From NCBI GenBank assembly GCA_036521995.1, contig DATDGR010000266.1:1-15733 (forward strand): DNA of 15,733 bases, in the 5' to 3' direction. Made by a program: the position numbers and the translations under genes. The notes beneath the pieces are model-generated. The model saw only the letters and a program-made list of their open reading frames with translations. It ran no database searches and had not been told where the DNA came from. Positions within the stretch are counted from its first letter, which is position 1, and every line of letters starts with the position of its first letter. Source of the DNA: Gp13-AA77 sp036521995. Its GTDB lineage: Bacteria > Acidobacteriota > Terriglobia > UBA7540. This document shows, piece after piece, positions 1 through 6,416 of this stretch.

Positions 1-78
1 ATTATGATGGCGGCGCTCACTCAGCATCCAGCAGCCGCGAAAAGGGTCGACGGCGGCCGGGTATTCAAACTGTCTTGA
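1..78 (+). CDS. C-terminal end of an upstream gene (partial, unidentified)
   Basis: The frame starting at base 1 is open to a TGA at 76-78 and gives a 25-residue tail ending in RVDGGRVFKLS. Only the tail is in the window, so no family can be named. The reason to believe it is a gene is its junction with the next one. The TGA is followed after 9 nt by the glycerate kinase ATG, and the kinase's GAGG ribosome-binding site (77-80) overlaps this stop. That is typical of two translationally coupled genes in one operon. It could still be chance coding in a short stretch. Confidence 0.45.
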   Translation: MMMAALTQHPAAAKRVDGGRVFKLS

Positions 79-87
79 GGCCTCTCG

Positions 88-1449
88 ATGGCTGCACACC
101 GCGAACCGCTGCGAGCGGATCAGGCCTTTCAGGGCAAGAAAGTGGCGGAACAGATCTTTCGGAAGGCCTTGGCAAGCATCGATGTGCGTTCTGCGATGCT
201 GGCGCGGGTCAGGAAAGAGGCGGACCGGCTCGTCTTTCCCCCAGGCCCGCCAGGCTCCTCAGGTTCGGTTTCGATTGCTCGCGCGCCTTACGTGATCGCC
301 TTTGGAAAAGCGGCGATTAAGATGGCGCTGGCCCTTCACGAGATCCTTAGCGGCCGGATCGAAGCGGGTTTGGTGGTCGCTCCCGCCGCTCCGGCGCAGC
401 CGCTCCAGCAATTTCGCCACTTCGTCGGCGGCCACCCTTATCCGAACGCCGATAGCATTGTGGGTGCCAAGGCGGCGCTCGAGTTGCTATCCGGCCTGAC
501 GCCCGACGACCTTGTGATTTTCCTGATCTCGGGCGGCGGCTCGGCCCTGTTTGAGAGGCCGCTCGACGCCACGGTGACCCTGGCCGACCTCATCGAGTTC
601 AACCAAGTGCTGGTCACCTGCGGTTTGCCTATTGAGCAGATCAATGTGCTGCGCAAGCATCTTTCGGCCGTGAAGGGCGGCCGGCTGGCCCTGTGCGCCC
701 TTCCCGCCGAGCAGCTTACCATCTTCATTTCCGATGTGCCCGAGTCACTCGATTCCATGGTGGCGTCGGGACCGACTCTGCCCGACCCTTCCACCGTGGA
801 GGAGTGCTACGCGCTCGCCGGCCGGAACCACCTTTTGGAGCGGTTTCCGGCCTCGATCCGGCGGTGTTTCGAGGAGCGCGCCCTGGTGGAGACCCCGAAA
901 CCGGGTGACATGCGCTTCAGCCGCTCACATTACTGCTGCTTGCTCTCCAATCGTGACGCGGTGGAGGCCGCGCGCGCTGCGGCCGAGGAAATGGGGCTCG
1001 TGGCCGAAGTGGATCGGGGTGAATGGGACGCGGACTTCCGCGAAGTGGCCCGCGCCAACTGTATAGCCTTCGACGAACTGGGGGCGCGCCATCCTGGACG
1101 GCCGGTGTGCCTCGTCGTCGGGGGTGAGGTGACGTGTCCGGTCAGCGGCAGCGGTACGGGAGGGCGTAATCAAGTCTTCGTGCTCTATGCGGCTGAACTC
1201 ATCGCAGGCCGGAATCGCGCCGTGCTCAGCGCGGGTACGGATGGCCGCGACGGTAACAGTCCCGCCGCCGGCGCCGTGGCAGACGGCGAGACAATTGCAC
1301 GCGCGCACGCTCATGGACTCGATCCGGACCGTTATCTTGCCGGGAGCGATTCGTACCATTTCTTCCGCGCGCTCGGTGACACTCTGGAGGTTGGATCCAC
1401 GGACAACAACGTGCGCGACGTGCGGCTGTGGGTGGATCTTGAGTGTTGA
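88..1449 (+). CDS. Glycerate 2-kinase (type-2 glycerate kinase, DUF4147/MOFRL)
   Basis: This family phosphorylates D-glycerate with ATP to give 2-phosphoglycerate in the cytosol, feeding glyoxylate, serine or sugar-acid breakdown into glycolysis. The 453-residue length is normal. An N-terminal DUF4147-like domain covers about residues 20-265. It holds AFGKAAIKMA (71-80) with the conserved Lys, the glycine/serine loop LISGGGSALF (146-155), RKHLSAVKGGRLA (189-201) and SDVPESLDSMVASGPT (215-230). A MOFRL domain at about 337-448 carries VVGGEVTCPV and the family signature SAGTDGRDG (381-389). The usual GPT-x-TNV element near the end is diverged to GSTDNNVRD (436-444). The ATG at 88 has GAGG 7 nt upstream, within the end of the preceding reading frame, which implies coupling to that unknown gene. 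Family assignment is secure. Substrate is known from the family, not shown here. Confidence 0.93.
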   Translation: MAAHREPLRADQAFQGKKVAEQIFRKALASIDVRSAMLARVRKEADRLVFPPGPPGSSGSVSIARAPYVIAFGKAAIKMALALHEILSGRIEAGLVVAPAAPAQPLQQFRHFVGGHPYPNADSIVGAKAALELLSGLTPDDLVIFLISGGGSALFERPLDATVTLADLIEFNQVLVTCGLPIEQINVLRKHLSAVKGGRLALCALPAEQLTIFISDVPESLDSMVASGPTLPDPSTVEECYALAGRNHLLERFPASIRRCFEERALVETPKPGDMRFSRSHYCCLLSNRDAVEAARAAAEEMGLVAEVDRGEWDADFREVARANCIAFDELGARHPGRPVCLVVGGEVTCPVSGSGTGGRNQVFVLYAAELIAGRNRAVLSAGTDGRDGNSPAAGAVADGETIARAHAHGLDPDRYLAGSDSYHFFRALGDTLEVGSTDNNVRDVRLWVDLEC

Positions 1450-1485
1450 ATTGAAGGCGGACGCGGCGTGCAGCAGGGCGTCGTT

Positions 1486-2389
1486 TCAAACGCTAACCAG
1501 GGCCACGCCCACCAGGATGAGGCTGATTCCAAACCACTGCCGTCGGGTCAAGTGCTCGCCGAGGAAGACCCAAGCGAGCAATACGGCCACGGCCCCGAAC
1601 AGCGACGCGAGCACGGTCACCACCGAGACCTGCCCAATAGCGAGACCGACGTTGTTCGAGACGAAGGCCGTGGTGTCGAGCAGGGCGGAGCCCGCCAGCG
1701 GCCACCAGATACTTCCGCGAGGAATGGTAGGTTCGGCGCTTCGGCGAACCGACAGCAGCAGAAGTAAGGTAGCGCCCATGAGCCGCATGAGCCACACCGG
1801 CAATGCGCCTCCCAAGGACACCCGTCACCCGGAAACCGAGCAGCCAGAAGAGCACTCCGAATCCAAGTGCGGCGGCGAGAGCCCATCCCACTCCGCGCTC
1901 CGTCTTGGCGGCCAACTCGCCGTCCAAGCAGTCCTCTGCCAGTTGGTTTAGGCTTTCTCTCGGCATCACCGCCAGCAGGACACCGCAGAGCACTACCACG
2001 ATCCCGAGCGCCGCCGCCGTTTTCAGCCTCTCTCCGGAGGCCAGCGCCAGGACAACGGTAAGTGCCGGGTAGCTCGCCGCGATCGGCGTCACCAAGGCCA
2101 GTTTGCCCACCGAAAAGGCACGGTAGAGCGAAAGCGAGGCAGCGATGTTGATCAAACCCGCAGCCATGGCCCATTCCCACGCAGTGCGCGCCGGCTCGCT
2201 TAGAGCGTGGGAGAGGTGGGACCAAGGTGGATTCCCGGTGACGGCGAGGTAGGCGCTGAGCGCAACCAGGCCCACGCACTGCATGAGAACGAAGGCGCGA
2301 TAAGGTCCGATGCGCCGTGAGACATGACGAGCGAGGAAGTCAGCGCCAGCCCAGGCAAAGGCCGCTGTGAGTCCAAGCAGGATGCCCAA
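1486..2389 (-). pseudogene. EamA/DMT-family transporter, frameshifted
   Basis: This is a ten-helix inner-membrane drug/metabolite exporter of the EamA family; the substrate is unknown. The N-terminal half is clear: a hydrophobic start with GLTAAFAWAGADFLARHVSRR, then a typical first EamA repeat with LYRAFSVGKLALVTPIAASYPALTVVLAL. The frame from 2389 stays correct to about LGFRVTGVLG near 1811, then turns into arginine-rich nonsense. The second EamA repeat continues in the neighbouring frame as GGALPVWLMRL, then FVSNNVGLAIGQVSVVTVLASLFGAVAVLLA, and ends at 1486. One extra base at about 1808-1816 explains the break. Without it the protein would be 300 aa, the normal length. The start is a TTG at 2389 with AAGGA four bases upstream; no ATG is available in that frame before an in-frame stop. 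The gene converges on the glycerate kinase with a 36-nt gap. It may be a real pseudogene or a sequencing error. Confidence 0.85.
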
Positions 2390-2518
2390 GGTGTCCTTAA
2401 GGAATGAGAGCCGACTTTGTTTGGCGGCGCCCGGAGTCCGATCAATGCCTGAGAGCTTATTCTATCGCAAGTCGCGCCCGAATCTGGCCAGGCCTCGGCT
2501 AGAACGGAGGATGGTCCC

Positions 2519-3154
2519 GTGACTTGGTTGGGAAAGGCTGTGGACGCTCTGGCATTTGTTTACGCGCTGCTTTTCTTTCCCGCGCCCTTCTTCTGGCTGA
2601 TCATCCATCCGGCGATTCACTTCTGGCGCCGGTTCGGCAACCGATCCTTCTGGGTGGCTCTGCCGGTCTGGGCGGCCGGCGCTGTCGGGTTAAGTGCCCT
2701 CGCGCCGCAACTCTACGCTAGCCGCGTTCCCCGAAGCCTGTTCACGGCCAGCCTCGGCGCGCTGTTGGTCGTCGCCGGCCTTGCGATCGGACGGCACGTT
2801 CACCGCGTTTTTGGCTTAAGGCGGCTCGGCGGCCTTCCCGAAATGAACCCTGGCCGCTATCCCGGAGGGGTCGTCCGAACTGGCGTTTACGCGTGGGTGC
2901 GCCATCCACGTTATGTGGAGTACATGATCACGTTCCTGGGTTGGGCCCTGCTGACCGGCGCGGTGGGCATTTTCGCGCTTGCAATCGTGACCATCTTGAT
3001 GTATTCCATTGTCGCCTCGCTCGAAGAACGCGAGCTTCGAGAGCAGTATGGCGAGGAATACGCTTCGTATGCCGGTGCGGTGCCCCGATTTGTTCCCCAC
3101 TGGCCGCGCAGGCGGCGTCTGCCCGAACGTCCGGGTGGTGCGAATTTGGGCTAG
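2519..3154 (+). CDS. Isoprenylcysteine carboxylmethyltransferase-like membrane methyltransferase
   Basis: A 211-residue integral membrane protein of the ICMT/phospholipid-methyltransferase-like group. Bacterial members are presumed to transfer a methyl group from S-adenosylmethionine to a lipid or other membrane substrate, and the real substrate is generally unknown. Hydrophobic segments lie at about 8-30, 43-62, 76-91 and 134-163. The diagnostic C-terminal block is present: GVYAWVRHPRYVEYM (122-136) with the RHP motif, then EERELREQYGEEYASYAGAVPRFVP (169-193), whose acidic pair and Y-x-x-Y pattern form the cofactor region in this fold. The start is GTG at 2519, chosen because GGAGG (2506-2510) sits 8 nt upstream. 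The nearer ATG at 2511 reads only three codons before a stop. It is divergent from the EamA gene, with 129 bp between them. Confidence 0.85.
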   Translation: MTWLGKAVDALAFVYALLFFPAPFFWLIIHPAIHFWRRFGNRSFWVALPVWAAGAVGLSALAPQLYASRVPRSLFTASLGALLVVAGLAIGRHVHRVFGLRRLGGLPEMNPGRYPGGVVRTGVYAWVRHPRYVEYMITFLGWALLTGAVGIFALAIVTILMYSIVASLEERELREQYGEEYASYAGAVPRFVPHWPRRRRLPERPGGANLG

Positions 3155-3210
3155 CGACTCGCTCCAAAGCCTGACCTGCAGCGCCGCCCTCATCTCGCGA
3201 GGAGGTTTTC

Positions 3211-4374
3211 ATGCGTAAGCCTTCACTGCTGATCGTCACCCTGATCTTCTGCTGTGGGGCTCTTCCCTTGGCGGGCCAGCAGCCTTGTCCCAGTCTGACC
3301 GTGGTGGCGAACAGCCCCGAAGATCAGTTACTCCTGGCCGTCAATGGCGCGGACAATCCTCAGGATCAGATCGCTGCGCTTGACAAGTACGCCGCGGCGC
3401 ACGCGGACTCGCCTGCCATGGCCTGCGTAAACGAGTACTATACGGCCGCCTACGTCAAGCTGAATGACTTCGATAAGGCCATCGCGGCCGGCGAAAAAGA
3501 TCTCGCTGCCAACTACCAGGACGTGAACCTACTCCTCAACCTAGCGAAGGCTTACGTCGGCGCCGGGAAGGCCACAGACGACGCCTTCAGCGTGATTGCG
3601 AAGGCGCCCGACCAGATCAAGACCGAAACCAGCTCGCCGCGGCCCGCCGGCATCAGCGATGACGACTGGCAAAAGGCCCAGCAGGACGCCGCCGAAACGG
3701 CTAGGCAGGAGCGCGCTTACATGGAGTACGCCTTCTTCCAGCTCCTGCCACGCGTCACCGATGCCAACAAGCGCCTTCAATACCTGGACGCTTTCGCCAA
3801 GGCCTACCCCGATAGCCCGAACGCCGGCCAGATCGACGTCCAGTTTATGTTGACCTACGGCGCGTTGAACAACTCGGCCCAGGCGAACGAATACGGCGAC
3901 AAAGCCCTGGCGGCTGACCCGAATAACCCCGCCATCCTCAATGCCGTGGCTGACAACTTCGCCACACGGCAGGTCAACTTGGACAAGGCCGAGACTGCTG
4001 CCAGGAAAGCGCTCGATCTCGTCCCGGCTCTGAAGAAGCCAGACGGAGTCTCCGACGCCGACTTCCGTACCGCCCAGAATACGGAGCTCGGTGCCGCTCA
4101 TCTGACGATCGGCTATATCGAATTTCAGCGGGCCAGCAAGACCCGCAAAGTGGCCGGCGCCGTCCAGGAGCTCAAGACGGCCGTCGGCCTGTTGACTGCC
4201 AATCCGAACCTGCAGGCGCGAGCGCTCTTCTATCTTGGCACCGCCTACGAGTTCCAGATTCCGCCCGACCATCACGCCGCCACTCAGGCCCTCAGCGAGG
4301 CCGTGAAACTGCAGAGCCCGTGGCAAGGCGAGGCCCAGGCGTTGCTTGCCAAGATTCCTCAACACTCGAAGTGA
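3211..4374 (+). CDS. Secreted TPR-like repeat protein
   Basis: A 387-residue protein with an N-terminal signal peptide: MRK, a hydrophobic core at residues 5-20, and a probable cleavage near LAG-QQ at 21-23. It should act in the periplasm or outside the cell. The mature part is mostly alpha-helical, alanine-rich and TPR-like. Helical pairs are visible at about 76-120 (YYTAAYVKLNDFDKAIAAGEK, then VNLLLNLAKAYVGAGK), 211-272 (ALAADPNNPAILNAVADNF, DKAETAARKALDLVP) and about 338-370 (ALFYLGTAYEF, ATQALSEAVKL). Such repeats bind other proteins; there is no catalytic motif and no partner can be named. GAGGAGG at 3199-3205 lies 5 nt before the ATG. It follows the methyltransferase gene by 56 bp on the same strand and may be co-transcribed. 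Confidence 0.82.
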   Translation: MRKPSLLIVTLIFCCGALPLAGQQPCPSLTVVANSPEDQLLLAVNGADNPQDQIAALDKYAAAHADSPAMACVNEYYTAAYVKLNDFDKAIAAGEKDLAANYQDVNLLLNLAKAYVGAGKATDDAFSVIAKAPDQIKTETSSPRPAGISDDDWQKAQQDAAETARQERAYMEYAFFQLLPRVTDANKRLQYLDAFAKAYPDSPNAGQIDVQFMLTYGALNNSAQANEYGDKALAADPNNPAILNAVADNFATRQVNLDKAETAARKALDLVPALKKPDGVSDADFRTAQNTELGAAHLTIGYIEFQRASKTRKVAGAVQELKTAVGLLTANPNLQARALFYLGTAYEFQIPPDHHAATQALSEAVKLQSPWQGEAQALLAKIPQHSK

Positions 4375-4458
4375 GCTTGGGTTGTCGGCGTTGGTTGCAA
4401 GGGGTGACGGCGCGCTGCTGAAGAGGAGTGGCGTCCAGATTTCTGGCGAGTCGACGCC

Positions 4459-4474
4459 GGCGGCTCGCGCCGCC
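4459..4474. terminator. GC-rich hairpin between convergent genes
   Basis: GGCGGC-TCGC-GCCGCC forms a perfect 6-bp stem with a 4-nt loop. It lies 84 nt after the TPR gene stop and 5 nt beyond the stop of the convergent M23 peptidase gene. The position suits a two-way terminator. There is no T-run on either side, so it is not a standard intrinsic terminator, and in GC-rich DNA such hairpins also arise by chance. Confidence 0.3.
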
Positions 4475-4479
4475 CAGGG

Positions 4480-5370
4480 CTAATTGCTGAGGAACTTCAC
4501 GGGATTCACCGGGACCTGACCCACGCGCACTTCGTAGTGAAGGTGGGGCCCCGTGGACTTGCCGGTCATTCCGACCGCTCCGATCACCTCGCCGGCTTTC
4601 ACTTCCTGCCCCGCCACCACGTAAACCTCGCTAAGGTGGCCGTACTTCGTGGAGACGCCGTGGCCGTGATCAATCACGATTTCGTTGCCATAACCGGACT
4701 CGTGCCGGCCCGCCTCAAGCACCACGCCGTCCGCGCTCGCCATCACCTCCGTGCCCTTGGGCGCGGAGATGTCGATTCCAGGATGCCGCGCCTCCTCCCC
4801 GCTAAGCGGATCCATGCGCTCGCCGAATCCTCCCGTGATCTGTCCGTGCACCGGCCAGAGCGAAGGCATGCCGGCGCGATCGTAAGTGGGTGCGGGAATA
4901 AGCGCCCGGATGACCGGGTCGGGAGGCGGGTCCAAGGCCGTAGTCTTCATCAGATTGAAGGCGTAAAGAGAAGCGTTGTAACTCGCTTCCAGGGTGGAGT
5001 TGCTTTGCGTGGCCAGCGTCAGGAGCGCCTGCGGAAACTCCGGACGCGAACTCCTGCCGAAGCCGTAGGTGAGCGCGACTTCGGAGGCCAGGGATTCCAA
5101 AGAGGTCAGCTTGGCGTTTGTGTTTGTGACGGTGTTCTCGAGGCTTTGGTACTGCGTCTTCAGGGCTTCACGCTGGTTGCGCACATCGTCGTAGTTGGAT
5201 ACCTTGAGAAGCATGCGGGCGTAGCTGTTGGCCAGCGCCGCCAGGCCGATCAAAGCGCCGAATCCCGCCGCCAGGGCCAGGTGCACCACGTAGTGGGGTA
5301 ACTGAATCTTCCGCAACTGCCCATGCGGTGCAACGATCAAAAAGGTATAGAAGCGTTTCTGCAGCGACAT
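4480..5370 (-). CDS. Membrane-anchored M23 family (LytM-type) metallopeptidase
   Basis: A zinc endopeptidase that cuts peptide cross-bridges in peptidoglycan, or an inactive-type activator in some family members. It would act in the periplasm. Of 296 residues, about 28-48 form one transmembrane helix after a short cytoplasmic N-terminus. Residues 58-100 are predicted coiled coil (YDDVRNQREALKTQYQSLEN). The M23 domain covers about 172-292. All expected active-site residues are present: H196 and D200 in HPGID, H245 in YGHLSE, and H276/H278 in GPHLHYE. Catalytic activity is therefore likely. The one-helix, coiled-coil, M23 order matches the cell-shape or cell-division type of M23 proteins. ATG at 5370 has only a weak G-rich ribosome site. 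The gene is transcribed away from the truncated ADOP gene, with a probable promoter of its own. Confidence 0.92.
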   Translation of the reverse strand: MSLQKRFYTFLIVAPHGQLRKIQLPHYVVHLALAAGFGALIGLAALANSYARMLLKVSNYDDVRNQREALKTQYQSLENTVTNTNAKLTSLESLASEVALTYGFGRSSRPEFPQALLTLATQSNSTLEASYNASLYAFNLMKTTALDPPPDPVIRALIPAPTYDRAGMPSLWPVHGQITGGFGERMDPLSGEEARHPGIDISAPKGTEVMASADGVVLEAGRHESGYGNEIVIDHGHGVSTKYGHLSEVYVVAGQEVKAGEVIGAVGMTGKSTGPHLHYEVRVGQVPVNPVKFLSN

Positions 5371-5486
5371 AAGACCCCCGACTTTAATAAGGATCGAGCT
5401 GCCGCGAAGCGCATCAGGACGCGGCCAAGAGTGCTCAAGAACTTGCCAAGAACTTCAGACCGCAGTGTTCCAAGGCGTGCTCCCAA

Positions 5487-5516
5487 AACGTAACACCGCG
5501 TCCAGAAAGCTGTCAA
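5487..5516 (-). promoter_or_regulatory. Candidate promoter for the M23 peptidase gene
   Basis: On the minus strand a perfect -35 TTGACA (5516-5511) is followed, 18 bp on, by TACGTT (5492-5487). The latter is preceded by TG one base upstream, an extended -10. It would give a 5' leader of about 110 nt before the M23 ATG. The -10 matches the consensus only partly. The 5371-5553 stretch otherwise shows nothing I recognise. Confidence 0.4.
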
Positions 5517-5553
5517 GCCGAAATAACTTTTGATAGGGGGTTTACTAAGGAGT

Positions 5554-6381
5554 TTATATGGCAGGAGATGCGTAACCCATCGGTACCCAAAGTTGACTCG
5601 GGGCCCAGAGCTGCCATTGAAATTGGCGGGGCATCACACCGACTACCGCAAAGGCCTGCCCGTCGATCGTGATCGTCCTACCCACCAGCGCGGGATCGCC
5701 GCCATAGCGGCGCTTCCAGAGTCCATAGCTCAACACCACCTCATGATCCTTCCCCGAAGTCGCTTCTTCAGGCAAGAACGTGCGGCCAAGGAATGGCTCG
5801 AACCCAAGCACAGAGAAGAAGCTGGCGGAGACGCGCAGCCCCTGGACCAGCTCCGCCTCCTGATTCGTTCCCGTCGGCGACAGGTCATATCCCCGTCCGG
5901 CGTCAAAGATCGCCATTCGCTCAAACGACTTGTTCGGGCGCTCGAAGTCCCAGAAGTTGGGCGCGGAGACGGCGTTCCAATTATCATGACCTTTGCCAGA
6001 GGTCTCCCACACCAGCACGAGACGGTCGGGGTGGGGAAACGGCAGGGGCTTCAGCAAGGTGGCGCTTATCACGCTGAAGATCGTTGTGTTGGCGCCGATA
6101 CCCAGAGCCAATGTGAAAACAGCGACAAAGGCGAAGCCGGGTGACTTCGCAAGCGTGCGCAGCCCATATCGAATGTCCTGCGCCAATTGCCCGAGCCAAC
6201 CGAAACTCCACACCTCGGGCGTGTCTTCCTTAACTCGGGTCACGTTGCCGAACTTGCGCAAAGCAGCATAGCGCGCTTCCTCCGACGAAAGGCCGCGCTC
6301 GATATTGTCCTATGTTTCCCTCTCGATGCGGTCACGAATATCCTCGGCGAGATCGTTCAGCATGCGCTTGCGGCAATTCAT
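5554..6381 (-). pseudogene. ADOP permease remnant: nonsense codon plus C-terminal truncation
   Basis: This is the third permease of the operon. Intact relatives are about 880 aa; here only the first 275 codons remain. The reading frame starts at ATG 6381 (AGAAGG seven bases upstream) with MNCRKRMLNDLAEDIRDRIE. At codon 24 it meets TAG (6312-6310), exactly where the intact neighbour has Gln24. A single CAG-to-TAG change explains it. The frame then continues cleanly through RYAALRKFGNVTRVKED and EVWSFGWL, one transmembrane helix (SPGFAFVAVFTLALGIGANT) and the first MacB-like periplasmic domain. It stops abruptly after LWVPMGYASPAI. The remaining periplasmic domain, both FtsX helix bundles and the second periplasmic domain are absent, and unrelated DNA leading to the M23 gene follows. 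A functional product is very unlikely. A short N-terminal fragment could only come from reinitiation. Confidence 0.9.
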
Positions 6382-6416
6382 CGTTTGCCTTCTTGTCCGG
6401 CGGGCATGACTATTTC

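Noticed and set aside
3541..4365. 274-codon minus-strand open frame opposite the TPR gene
   Set aside because: It lies wholly antisense to a protein with a signal peptide, good ribosome site and repeat structure; the frame is a codon-bias shadow.
4537..5301. 254-codon plus-strand open frame opposite the M23 peptidase
   Set aside because: The minus strand has the full set of M23 active-site residues, while the plus frame is arginine- and histidine-rich with no family resemblance.
5329..5430. Short upstream frame (about 25 codons) overlapping the M23 start codon
   Set aside because: It has no ribosome site and no conserved feature; it is probably chance within the leader.
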